A stretch of 64,000 nucleotides of DNA, taken from assembly GCA_947085255.1 (NCBI GenBank), contig CAMTVQ010000005.1:62001-126000 (forward strand), given 5' to 3'. The position numbers were made by a program, and so were the translations under genes. Source of the stretch: CAMTVQ01 sp947085255. Lineage in GTDB: Bacteria; Bacteroidota; Bacteroidia; Sphingobacteriales; Sphingobacteriaceae. Positions 25,123 to 33,948 of this stretch are shown here, piece after piece. The notes under the pieces are model-generated. The model was not told the DNA's origin. It saw nothing but the letters and a program-made list of their open reading frames with translations, and did no database searches. Numbering within the stretch: position 1 is the stretch's first letter; every line of letters begins with the position of its first letter.

Positions 25123-26103
25123 ATGAAGTATCTTGGTCAGGAGCTTTCTAAATTTCATAAGCAACTAAAGTTTGCTATCAATCAGTATCAGTCACCGAAA
25201 ATTGATAAAGCAAAAGTTCAGAATATAGTTATTTGTGGCTTAGGTGGTTCGGGTATAGCAGGGCAAATCATTAAAAATTACTTTGCTGATAAAATGCATC
25301 TGCCTGTTGATGTTGTAGCAGATTATGTGTTACCTAAGTATGTTTCTACACATACATTGGTTATTGCGTGTTCGTACTCTGGTGATACAGAGGAAACATT
25401 AAATGCCTATGCTATTGCCCACGAAAAGGGAGCACAAATAGTAGTTATTACCAAAGGAGGAAAATTGCTTGCCTTGGCTGAAGAACACGGCTATACTGTG
25501 TATAAAGCAGAGGGCGGGTTTCAGCCCCGCGTAGCGCTTGGTTATTCGTTGGGCTATCTGTTAATGCTATTTTATGATTTATTGGGACAGCACAAAACGC
25601 CTGAATTACTCCTACTCACAGACAAAATGAGTAATGCAAGCGATTATATTGCGCGTTCGGCAAGTTTAGTAAGTGCATTTGACAAAACAATAAAGCAGAA
25701 GTATATAATTGTCGCTGACACGTATTATCAGGCTTTGGCAGTGCGTTTAGCGAATCAGATTCAAGAGAATGCTAAATTGGAAGCCTTTGCTGTGATTTTG
25801 CCAGAAGCTAATCATAATGTGATTGAAACCTACTACGAAAAATGGGATGGAAATTATATTTTCTTAAATAGCGGAAGTCATTTGCGTACGAATCAACGCT
25901 TCTACTTTATTAAAGAGTTGATTAAAAAGCAAGGTAATTCTATGATGGAAATACCTGTTGCAGATAATAGTTTAAGCTCGCTTTTGGATAGTGCTTATTT
26001 AAATGATTGGATTTCGTTACAAATAGCGGATAAAGTGAGTGCTATTTCTAATACAGTACCTAATATTAATGAGTTGAAAAAATTCTTATCAGAACAGAAA
26101 TAA
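25123..26103 (+). CDS. Bifunctional phosphoglucose/phosphomannose isomerase
   Basis: SIS-domain sugar isomerase that interconverts fructose-6-phosphate with glucose-6-phosphate and mannose-6-phosphate. The 326-aa protein has the N-terminal SIS motif CGLGGSGIAGQI (38-49) and the catalytic-site segment ACSYSGDTEETL, and a C-terminal SIS_C-type half with LPEANHNVIETYY. It lies 3 nt after rmlA and 5 nt before gmd; it would feed mannose phosphates to GDP-mannose for Gmd. Confidence 0.85.
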   Translation: MKYLGQELSKFHKQLKFAINQYQSPKIDKAKVQNIVICGLGGSGIAGQIIKNYFADKMHLPVDVVADYVLPKYVSTHTLVIACSYSGDTEETLNAYAIAHEKGAQIVVITKGGKLLALAEEHGYTVYKAEGGFQPRVALGYSLGYLLMLFYDLLGQHKTPELLLLTDKMSNASDYIARSASLVSAFDKTIKQKYIIVADTYYQALAVRLANQIQENAKLEAFAVILPEANHNVIETYYEKWDGNYIFLNSGSHLRTNQRFYFIKELIKKQGNSMMEIPVADNSLSSLLDSAYLNDWISLQIADKVSAISNTVPNINELKKFLSEQK

Positions 26104-26108
26104 GTAAG

Positions 26109-27245
26109 ATGAAAGTAGCCTTAATAACCGGTATAACAGGACAAGATGGAGCGTATTTAGCAGAGTTTTTGCTAAAAAAAGGATATATGGTGCATGGGGT
26201 GAAGCGTAGAAGTTCGCTTTTCAACACAGATAGAATTGATCATCTGTATCAGGATCCTCATGAGAAAAATATTAACCTGAAATTGCATTATGGCGATTTA
26301 ACGGATTCTACCAATCTTATTCGTCTTATTCAAGAAACACAGCCAGACGAAATCTATAATTTAGCGGCACAAAGTCACGTAAAGGTGAGTTTTGACACAC
26401 CTGAATACACAGCGAATGCCGATGGAATAGGTACATTACGTATTGTAGAGGCCGTACGTTTATTAGGTTTAATCAACAAAACAAAGGTATATCAAGCATC
26501 TACTTCGGAATTGTATGGATTGGTGCAAGCGGTGCCACAAAGCGAAACAACTCCATTTTACCCACGTTCTCCGTACGCAGTAGCCAAAATTTACGGATAT
26601 TGGATTACAGTAAATTACCGAGAGGCATATGGTATGTTTGCCTGTAATGGCATTCTTTTCAATCACGAAAGCCCTATTCGGGGAGAAACTTTTGTTACTC
26701 GTAAAATTACACGTGCTGCAGCTAAAATAGCTATGGGACTACAAGATTGCGTCTATTTAGGTAATTTAGATGCACAACGGGATTGGGGTCACGCCAAGGA
26801 TTACGTAGAGGCAATGTGGCTTATTTTACAGCAAGAGAAGCCAGAGGATTATGTAATTGCTACTGGAGTTACCACACGCGTACGCGAATTTGTACGTATG
26901 GCTTTTTCAGAGTGCGGAATTGAAGTAGAGTTTAGTGGTAAGGATGCAAATGAAAAGGGAGTGATTATTGATATCGACTATGTAAAATTAGCTGAGTTGA
27001 AAATCGATGGCGAGCATCTTAAACTAGGTCAAACTATTGTAAAAGTGGATCCTAAGTACTACCGTCCAACCGAGGTTGATTTATTGTTAGGAGATCCTAC
27101 CAAAGCACAAACCCAATTGGGTTGGAAACCTAAATATGATTTACCAGCATTGGTAAAAGACATGATGCAGTCTGATATTCATTTAATGCAAAAAGATAAA
27201 TATTTGGCAGATGGTGGATACAAAATTTTGAATTATTTCGAGTAG
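26109..27245 (+). CDS. gmd: GDP-mannose 4,6-dehydratase
   Basis: Gmd converts GDP-mannose to GDP-4-keto-6-deoxymannose, precursor of GDP-fucose, rhamnose, colitose or perosamine. The 378-aa extended SDR has the NAD motif TGITGQDGAYLAEFL (7-21), STSELYG and the YxxxK pair in SPYAVAKIYGYW, plus FNHESPIRGETFVTRKI typical of Gmd. It is full length. No fcl (fucose synthase) or per homologue with clear identity is nearby, so the downstream product is open. A terminator follows. Confidence 0.95.
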   Translation: MKVALITGITGQDGAYLAEFLLKKGYMVHGVKRRSSLFNTDRIDHLYQDPHEKNINLKLHYGDLTDSTNLIRLIQETQPDEIYNLAAQSHVKVSFDTPEYTANADGIGTLRIVEAVRLLGLINKTKVYQASTSELYGLVQAVPQSETTPFYPRSPYAVAKIYGYWITVNYREAYGMFACNGILFNHESPIRGETFVTRKITRAAAKIAMGLQDCVYLGNLDAQRDWGHAKDYVEAMWLILQQEKPEDYVIATGVTTRVREFVRMAFSECGIEVEFSGKDANEKGVIIDIDYVKLAELKIDGEHLKLGQTIVKVDPKYYRPTEVDLLLGDPTKAQTQLGWKPKYDLPALVKDMMQSDIHLMQKDKYLADGGYKILNYFE

Positions 27246-27260
27246 ATGCTCAAGAGTTTT

Positions 27261-27295
27261 AACACTGCTCCGTTTTAAACCGAGCAGGGTTTTTT
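27261..27295 (+). terminator. Intrinsic terminator between gmd and the wbpA-like gene
   Basis: CTGCTC (27265-27270) pairs with GAGCAG (27282-27287), extended by three outer pairs past one mismatch, followed by TTTTTT (27290-27295). It lies 12 nt before the next start codon. Confidence 0.75.
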
Positions 27296-27307
27296 ATTTA
27301 AAGAACA

Positions 27308-28558
27308 ATGGAGAAAATAGCAATAATTGGTTTAGGGTATGTGGGTTTACCATTGGCTGTGGCATTTGGCAAAGAGTACCAAACTATAGGGTTTGATATT
27401 GATGAAGACAGGGTTCAAGAGCTTAATAAGGGTATTGACAGGACCTTAGAGGTAAACGAGGTAGAACTACAAGGCGCAAAAAAATTACAATTTTCTTCTA
27501 CGATAGATGCAATTATATCGTGCACTGTTTATATAGTAACGGTGCCAACTCCTATAGATCGCTTTAAAAAACCTGATTTGAGTTTCTTGATAACAGCCAG
27601 CAAAATGTTGGGAGCTATTTTGAAGAAAGGAGATATCGTAATTTATGAATCTACCGTTTATCCTGGATGTACAGAAGAAGATTGTGTTCCAGTGCTAGAA
27701 AGAGTAAGTGGACTCAAATACAATGTAGATTTCTTTTGTGGATATTCACCCGAGCGCATTAATCCTGGAGACAAGGTGAATACACTTACTAAGATCAAAA
27801 AAGTAGTGAGTGGTAGTACACCTGCAATAGCACAAAAAGTAAATGCTTTGTATGCTAGTATTATTACGGCGGGCACACATTTAGCGCCTTCTATAAAAGT
27901 AGCAGAGGCTAGTAAAGCTATAGAAAACGCACAGCGTGATGTAAATATATCCTTTGTAAATGAATTGGCACTTATTTTTGATAAAATGGGTATTGATACA
28001 AATGATGTAATAGAAGCAGCAGCTACCAAATGGAATTTTTTGAAGTATAAACCAGGATTAGTTGGCGGACATTGCATAGGAGTTGACCCATACTATTTGG
28101 CGCACAAGGCAGAATCGCTAGGCTACCACCCACAAGTAATCCTATCAGGTAGGAGAGTGAATGACAATATGGGCATGTTTGTAGCCAATAAGGTGATTAA
28201 GTTGATGATTAAAAAGGGGCACAAAGTGGATGGTGCAAAAGCATTATTACTTGGTGTTACTTTCAAAGAAAACTGTCCAGATACTCGAAATTCTAAGGTA
28301 ATAGATATTTACAATGAGTTAATTCAGTTTGGATTGAAAGTAGATGTGTATGACCCTTGGGCTGATAAAAGTGCAGTAAAGCACGAATACGGGATAGAGT
28401 TAGTACAAGAGCCTGCGTCTAAATATGATGCAATTATTATAGCAGTTGCCCATAATGAATTTTTAACTATGGATTACGCAGCTTTAAAAGATACCGATGG
28501 GGTAATTTTTGATACAAAAGCGATGCTTGATAGGTCTTTGGTGGATTCTCGTTTATAA
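27308..28558 (+). CDS. Nucleotide sugar dehydrogenase, WbpA/TviB type
   Basis: Oxidises C6 of a UDP-N-acetylhexosamine to the uronic acid (two NAD+ steps). The 416-aa protein has the Rossmann motif GLGYVGLPLAVAFG (8-21), the substrate region ASKAIENAQRDVNISFVNEL (201-220) and the catalytic Cys in GGHCIGVDPYY (C256). The YKPGLVGGH form fits WbpA/TviB enzymes rather than UDP-glucose dehydrogenases. Downstream genes complete a wbpA-E-D-B set, so the substrate is likely UDP-GlcNAc. Confidence 0.85.
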   Translation: MEKIAIIGLGYVGLPLAVAFGKEYQTIGFDIDEDRVQELNKGIDRTLEVNEVELQGAKKLQFSSTIDAIISCTVYIVTVPTPIDRFKKPDLSFLITASKMLGAILKKGDIVIYESTVYPGCTEEDCVPVLERVSGLKYNVDFFCGYSPERINPGDKVNTLTKIKKVVSGSTPAIAQKVNALYASIITAGTHLAPSIKVAEASKAIENAQRDVNISFVNELALIFDKMGIDTNDVIEAAATKWNFLKYKPGLVGGHCIGVDPYYLAHKAESLGYHPQVILSGRRVNDNMGMFVANKVIKLMIKKGHKVDGAKALLLGVTFKENCPDTRNSKVIDIYNELIQFGLKVDVYDPWADKSAVKHEYGIELVQEPASKYDAIIIAVAHNEFLTMDYAALKDTDGVIFDTKAMLDRSLVDSRL

Positions 28559-28575
28559 AAGAAGCATACTCAATA

Positions 28576-29718
28576 ATGTCAACACTACTTCACAATAGTA
28601 TCCAAATGGTTGACCTAAAAGGTCAATACCAACACGTAAAAACTGAAATAGATCATGCAATTATGCAATGCATAGAAAGTGCGGCATTTATCAATGGTCC
28701 CGGGGTTAAAGTATTTGAACAAAAACTAGCAACGTATTTGGGTGTAAAACATGTAATTGCTTGTGCCAATGGTACAGATGCGTTACAAATTGCGATGATG
28801 GCACTCAACCTAAAGCCTGGCGATGAGGTAATCGTTCCTGCTTTTACCTATGTGGCCACGGCAGAGGTAATAGCATTATTGCAATTAGTTCCAGTAATGG
28901 TTGACGTAGATGCAACTAATTTTAATACAACTGCAAATTTAATAGAGGCAGCTATTAGGCCTAAAACAAAAGCTATAGTTCCAGTACATTTGTTTGGGCA
29001 ATCGGCTCCTATGGAGGCCATTATGAAAGTTGCAAAAGCACACAAACTGTATGTAATAGAAGATACAGCACAAGCAATTGGAGCTATTTATACCAATTCT
29101 GATGGTAGTAGACACAGTGCAGGGTCAATTGGTGATATTGGATGTACTTCGTTTTTCCCTTCCAAAAACTTGGGATGTTATGGAGATGGAGGAGCTCTTT
29201 ATACAAATAATGATGAATTAGCCAGCACTATTCGTAAAGTAGCGAATCACGGACAGTCTAAAAAATATCACCATGAGATTGTCGGTGTTAACTCTCGTTT
29301 AGATACCCTTCAAGCAGTAGTATTGTCCGTCAAATTAGATCGATTAAGTGAGTATGCAGCGGCACGTAACAAAGCAGCAGATTACTATGATAAAGCATTG
29401 GCCGCTGTTGATGGAATAGAAATACCTAAAAGAGAAGCCTATAGTTCACACGTCTTTCATCAATACACACTAAAGGTAAGTGCAAGTAAGCGGGATGCAC
29501 TTAAACAGTTTTTAGAAGAGAAGGGTGTGCCAAGCATGGTTTATTATCCTATACCGTTGCACCACCAGCCAGCCTATAAAACCTCAAGGTATGCTCATAA
29601 TGCCTTTCCGATAGCCGAAGCATTAGCTAAGAGTGTATTGTCATTGCCGATGCATACGGAACTTACCGAAGATCAGTTAGATTATATCTCTAAATCAGTA
29701 ATTCAGTTTTTCAAATAA
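28576..29718 (+). CDS. DegT/DnrJ aminotransferase, WbpE-like
   Basis: PLP-dependent sugar aminotransferase, 380 aa. The Schiff-base lysine is K197 in FFPSKNLGCYGDGGA, and ANGTDAL (64-70) and IEDTAQAIGA (161-170) form the phosphate and pyridine sites. In the wbp pathway WbpE adds an amino group at C3 of UDP-2-acetamido-3-keto-glucuronate using glutamate. It lies 17 nt after the dehydrogenase and 1 nt before the acetyltransferase. All catalytic residues are present. Confidence 0.85.
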   Translation: MSTLLHNSIQMVDLKGQYQHVKTEIDHAIMQCIESAAFINGPGVKVFEQKLATYLGVKHVIACANGTDALQIAMMALNLKPGDEVIVPAFTYVATAEVIALLQLVPVMVDVDATNFNTTANLIEAAIRPKTKAIVPVHLFGQSAPMEAIMKVAKAHKLYVIEDTAQAIGAIYTNSDGSRHSAGSIGDIGCTSFFPSKNLGCYGDGGALYTNNDELASTIRKVANHGQSKKYHHEIVGVNSRLDTLQAVVLSVKLDRLSEYAAARNKAADYYDKALAAVDGIEIPKREAYSSHVFHQYTLKVSASKRDALKQFLEEKGVPSMVYYPIPLHHQPAYKTSRYAHNAFPIAEALAKSVLSLPMHTELTEDQLDYISKSVIQFFK

Positions 29719-29719
29719 T

Positions 29720-30304
29720 ATGACGAATGATCAACAATACTTTGCCCATTCAACAGCCGTAATTGATGAAGGGTGCAAAATAGGTAACGGAACAAAAATA
29801 TGGCACTTTTGTCATATCATGTCTCCTTGTACTATTGGTAACGATTGTAATATTGGGCAAAATGTGGTAGTAGCGCCAGAAGTTGTTTTGGGTAATAATG
29901 TAAAAGTACAGAACAATGTGTCTATTTATACTGGAGTAACGTGTGCGGATGATGTTTTTTTAGGTCCCTCATGTGTATTTACCAATGTAATTAACCCCCG
30001 AAGTGCAGTAAATCGTAAAGCTGAATATGCCAAAACACATGTAGGTAAAGGCGCAACTATCGGTGCTAACGCCACTATTGTTTGCGGTAATGATATTGGC
30101 GAGTATGCATTTATTGGCGCAGGTGCAGTTGTTACCAAAGCGATTGCTGCTTATGCTTTGGTGGTAGGTAATCCCGCCAAACAAATAGGATGGGTGGGAG
30201 AATTTGGACACCGATTGCAGTTTGATGAAAATGGCAATGCAACCTGTATGGAAAGTGGGCAAGTGTATGAATTAGAAAATAATAGGGTATCACGGGTAAG
30301 CTAA
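29720..30304 (+). CDS. Hexapeptide N-acetyltransferase, WbpD-like
   Basis: 194-aa left-handed beta-helix acetyltransferase. Repeated hexapeptides such as IGNGTKIWHFCHI and IGNDCNIGQNVVVAP give the LbetaH fold, and the ending AYALVVGNPAKQIGWV is typical. WbpD acetylates the 3-amino group of the UDP-sugar made by WbpE. It overlaps the next start codon by one base (TAATG). Confidence 0.85.
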   Translation: MTNDQQYFAHSTAVIDEGCKIGNGTKIWHFCHIMSPCTIGNDCNIGQNVVVAPEVVLGNNVKVQNNVSIYTGVTCADDVFLGPSCVFTNVINPRSAVNRKAEYAKTHVGKGATIGANATIVCGNDIGEYAFIGAGAVVTKAIAAYALVVGNPAKQIGWVGEFGHRLQFDENGNATCMESGQVYELENNRVSRVS

Positions 30305-31326
30305 TGAATCCAAAAATAAAATTTGCAGTAGTAGGCTGTGGGCATATTGGTAAACGTCATGCAGAAATGATACAGCGCAATACTGCTGCCGAACTTGTAG
30401 GATTAATAGATGAGATGCCTAAGGATGCTTTAAATCTAACTGAATTTAATGTTCCATTCTTTAGTTCTTTAACTGAATTTTTATTATCTGGAACCGCTGT
30501 GGATGTAATTACTATAGCCACACCTAATGGGTTTCATGCCGAGCAAGCTTTGCAGTGCTTAGCAGCTAAAAAGCATGTGGTAATTGAGAAACCCATGGCG
30601 TTGCATAAGCAAGATGCCGAGAGGGTAATATTTAAAGCTTTGGAAGTAAACAAGCAGGTTTTTGTGGTAATGCAGAACCGCTACTCGCCACCATCTGTAT
30701 GGATAAAGGAACTTGTTGACTCCAAAAAATTAGGCAAAATATTCATGGTACAGTTAAACTGTTACTGGAACCGAGACGAGCGTTACTATACAGCCGATAG
30801 CTGGCATGGCAAAAAGGCGTTAGACGGGGGAACATTGTTTACCCAGTTTAGCCATTTTATCGACATGATGTACTGGTTATTTGGAGATATAACACAAATA
30901 CAGGCAAAATTCAATGATTTTAATCACCAAAAACTAACAGACTTTGAAGATTCTGGCTTTGTAAGTTTCGATTTTGTAAACGGAGGTATGGGTTGTTTAA
31001 ACTATTCTACTTCGGTATGGAATCAGAATCTAGAAAGCAGTATGACCATTATTGCTGAGAATGGGAGTGTTAAAATTGGAGGTCAATACATGAATGAAGT
31101 AGAATATTGCCATATTAAAGATTATATCATGCCTGAATTAACACCAACCAATCCAGGGAATGATTATGGTGCGTACAAAGGCTCGGCACAAAATCACAAT
31201 TATGTTATCAAAAACGTAGTGGATGTATTACAAGGAAAAACAACAATTAGTACAAATGCCTTAGAGGGGCTAAAGGTGGTGGATATCATCGAACGGATTT
31301 ATAATGAATTAAAAATTAAGAAGTAA
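30304..31326 (+). CDS. Gfo/Idh/MocA oxidoreductase, WbpB-like
   Basis: 340-aa NAD-dependent oxidoreductase with Rossmann start AVVGCGHIGKRHAEMIQ and the conserved EKPMALHKQDAE loop. WbpB oxidises C3 of UDP-GlcNAcA to the 3-keto sugar that WbpE then aminates. Its position after the acetyltransferase, and the complete dehydrogenase-aminotransferase-acetyltransferase-oxidoreductase set, support this assignment over a generic one. Confidence 0.83.
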   Translation: MNPKIKFAVVGCGHIGKRHAEMIQRNTAAELVGLIDEMPKDALNLTEFNVPFFSSLTEFLLSGTAVDVITIATPNGFHAEQALQCLAAKKHVVIEKPMALHKQDAERVIFKALEVNKQVFVVMQNRYSPPSVWIKELVDSKKLGKIFMVQLNCYWNRDERYYTADSWHGKKALDGGTLFTQFSHFIDMMYWLFGDITQIQAKFNDFNHQKLTDFEDSGFVSFDFVNGGMGCLNYSTSVWNQNLESSMTIIAENGSVKIGGQYMNEVEYCHIKDYIMPELTPTNPGNDYGAYKGSAQNHNYVIKNVVDVLQGKTTISTNALEGLKVVDIIERIYNELKIKK

Positions 31327-31372
31327 GAATTTTATTATCCATTTTCAATTCTCAATTTTCCATTAGCAATAC

Positions 31373-31380
31373 TATCTTTG
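31373..31380 (+). promoter_or_regulatory. -7 box of the export gene
   Basis: TATCTTTG matches TANNTTTG exactly, followed by CCAC, and lies 29 nt before the ATG at 31410. No TTG lies 19 nt upstream. It separates the nucleotide-sugar genes from the export genes. Confidence 0.55.
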
Positions 31381-31409
31381 CCACAATTCATTAAATTAAC
31401 TAGTATTTC

Positions 31410-33896
31410 ATGTCCTTATTGAAAAAAAGCATACTCGGATTTAGCGTAATTATATTATTCTTTTATTCGGTAACAGCAGTAGCCCAAACTAATAGCCTAT
31501 CTCAACAAAATTTGGCGGCTGTAAACGTAGATGATCTTTCTGACGAGCAGATAAAGCAGTTTATCAATCAGGCACAGCTAAGTGGATTGACTGTAGAACA
31601 GTTGCAACGCGAAGCTTTGAGCAGAGGTCTGCGTACTGAGGAATTACAAAAACTACAAGCGCGAATAGAGAAGATAACAGCAGGGGGCAGCACTCCGAAG
31701 AAAAACGATGATGGGGAACTAGCTACCAAGCAGCCAGAAAAACTTAGAAAGGACACATTTGACACCGATAAATTTATTGCGGTATTCAATCAATTAAAAC
31801 CACGCATTTTTGGCGCAGAACTGTTTACCAATAAAAATTTAAGTTTCGAACCTAATCTTAAATTACCTACCCCAAAAAACTATACCATCGGTCCTGATGA
31901 TGAGTTAATAATTGATATATGGGGGGCATCACAACAAACATATAAGAAAAAAGTATCGCCAGAAGGAAGTATTCGATTAGAGTTGGTAGGTCCTGTTTTT
32001 GTAAATGGACTAACTATTGAGCAAGCTTCACAGCGTATTATAACCAGATTGGGGCAATTTTATTCAGGTTTGCGCACTAATCCGCAAACAACTTTTGCTC
32101 AAGTAAGTATAGGCACTATTCGTACCATAAAGGTAAGTATCATTGGGGAAGCTACCCTGCCAGGAACATACAGTTTACCATCATTAGCTTCTGTTTTTAA
32201 TGCGTTATACGCCTGTGGTGGTCCTTCTGAAAATGGTTCTTACCGTAACATAGAAGTAATTCGTAATAATAAGGTAATTCGTAAACTCGACGTATATTCA
32301 TTTATGGTAAACGGAGATCAAAAAGAGAACATTCGTTTAGAAGATCAAGATATCATTCGTATACAGGCATATACCAATAGAGTAGAGTTGGTAGGAGAGA
32401 TTAAACGTCCCGGATTTTACGAGGCAAAACAAGGCGAGAGTTTAGATAAGTTGATAGAATATGCTGGTGGTTTTACCAATGCTGCCTATAGCGACCAGCT
32501 AAAACTTACCCGTAATACTGGTAAAGAATTAAATGTGCAAGATGTATCTAAAGCAAACTTAACAACATTTATGCCTCAAAAAGGAGATAAGTACACAGTT
32601 GGTAAAGTCCTTGATAGATTTCAAAATCGTATTCAGATAACTGGGGCTGTATTTAGACCTGGTAGTTATTCATTAGAGAACAATGCCACAGTTGCTACGC
32701 TTATTAAAAGTGCGGAGGGGGTAAGAGAAGATGCTTTACTTACCCGTGCTGTTATTTACCGTAAAGATGACAACTTAAATTTACAAGTTTTAGCTATCGA
32801 TTTGGGTGGAATTATTACTGGTAAAAATGCAGATATTTCTTTGTTGCGAGAAGATAGCTTGATAGTATATTCTTCGGTGGACTTGCAGGAAGCTAAAACA
32901 GTAAGTATTGACGGGTATGTACAAAATGCGGGGAAGTATGCATATGCTAAAGGCAGTACGGTGGAAGATGTAATTTTGCAGGCAGGTGGATTAAAAGAGG
33001 GAGCCTCTACGCTCCGTATAGAAGTTTCACGTAGAATTATTTCATCATCCGACCAAGTAAATTCTTCTGAATTTTCTAAAATTATGCAAGTAGATATTCT
33101 CCCTGATTTTTCGTTAGAATCAAGTACTAATGCAGGGTTCAAACTAGAACCTTTTGATGTTATTTCGGTAAGAAGATTACAAACTTTTGTGGAAGGACGT
33201 TCGGCATTTTTGGATGGTGAAGTGGCCTATCCAGGAACGTACGGAATTAGCACAAAAACGGAGCGTATTTCTGAATTGATAAGCCGAGCTGGTGGTTTAA
33301 CAACAGAAGCATATCCCGAGGGCGCTTATTTAGTACGCAAACGAAAGCTAAGCGCATTAGAAGTTGAGGAACGTACCAAGCAATTGAAAAAAATTAACAA
33401 AAGCAGTGCAAAAGCGGATAGTGCTATATTAACTGATTTGAAAGAGGAAGCAGCTAATGTAAATGAACAGGTGGGGATCAATCTGCCAAAAATTCTTAAA
33501 AGACCAGGGTCTAAGTATGATTTAATCTTGCAGGATGCAGACATGATAAAAATACCCACGCAATTGCAAACTGTTAAATTAAGTGGAGAAGTATTATACC
33601 CCGTTTCGGTACGTTACGAGTCGGGTAAACGGCTAAAAAGTTATATTGGCAGCGCGGGTGGTTTTAGCGATAGGGCATTGCGCAAGCGCAGCTATGTAAT
33701 ATATGCCAATGGTTCAGTAAAAAGCACTACTGATTATGTGTTGTTTAAAGATTATCCACGTCTTAAACCAGGAGCAGAGGTATTTGTTCCGGCAAAACAA
33801 CGCAAAGAGAGCAATATACAGCAAACATTGGGCATCACTACTGCTATTGCCTCTTTAGCATTGATAGTTGTTACACTATCCAACACGTTGAAGTAG
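31410..33896 (+). CDS. Wza-like polysaccharide export protein with SLBB repeats
   Basis: 828-aa outer-membrane/periplasmic polysaccharide export channel. A signal peptide (ends about residue 25, TAVAQT) is followed by a helical segment with LSDEQIKQFINQAQ, the poly-export domain (about 150-235, YTIGPDDELIIDIWGASQQ) and several SLBB repeats (for example VELVGEIKRPGFYEAKQGES, VSIDGYVQNAGKYAYAKGS, VKLSGEVLYPVSVRYESG). No lipobox Cys follows the signal peptide, unlike E. coli Wza. A short hydrophobic C-terminus (about 808-824) may span the membrane. It has its own promoter and is followed by wzz. Confidence 0.88.
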   Translation: MSLLKKSILGFSVIILFFYSVTAVAQTNSLSQQNLAAVNVDDLSDEQIKQFINQAQLSGLTVEQLQREALSRGLRTEELQKLQARIEKITAGGSTPKKNDDGELATKQPEKLRKDTFDTDKFIAVFNQLKPRIFGAELFTNKNLSFEPNLKLPTPKNYTIGPDDELIIDIWGASQQTYKKKVSPEGSIRLELVGPVFVNGLTIEQASQRIITRLGQFYSGLRTNPQTTFAQVSIGTIRTIKVSIIGEATLPGTYSLPSLASVFNALYACGGPSENGSYRNIEVIRNNKVIRKLDVYSFMVNGDQKENIRLEDQDIIRIQAYTNRVELVGEIKRPGFYEAKQGESLDKLIEYAGGFTNAAYSDQLKLTRNTGKELNVQDVSKANLTTFMPQKGDKYTVGKVLDRFQNRIQITGAVFRPGSYSLENNATVATLIKSAEGVREDALLTRAVIYRKDDNLNLQVLAIDLGGIITGKNADISLLREDSLIVYSSVDLQEAKTVSIDGYVQNAGKYAYAKGSTVEDVILQAGGLKEGASTLRIEVSRRIISSSDQVNSSEFSKIMQVDILPDFSLESSTNAGFKLEPFDVISVRRLQTFVEGRSAFLDGEVAYPGTYGISTKTERISELISRAGGLTTEAYPEGAYLVRKRKLSALEVEERTKQLKKINKSSAKADSAILTDLKEEAANVNEQVGINLPKILKRPGSKYDLILQDADMIKIPTQLQTVKLSGEVLYPVSVRYESGKRLKSYIGSAGGFSDRALRKRSYVIYANGSVKSTTDYVLFKDYPRLKPGAEVFVPAKQRKESNIQQTLGITTAIASLALIVVTLSNTLK

Positions 33897-33918
33897 CCCA
33901 ATAATATTGCTATTTTTG
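33888..33918 (+). promoter_or_regulatory. wzz promoter (TTG-N20-TATTTTTG)
   Basis: TTG at 33888-33890 and an exact -7 box TATTTTTG at 33911-33918 are separated by 20 nt. The start codon lies 30 nt downstream. The TTG is inside the end of the preceding gene. Confidence 0.6.
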
Positions 33919-33948
33919 TGACACAATAAAACCTAGCATAGATCAGCA

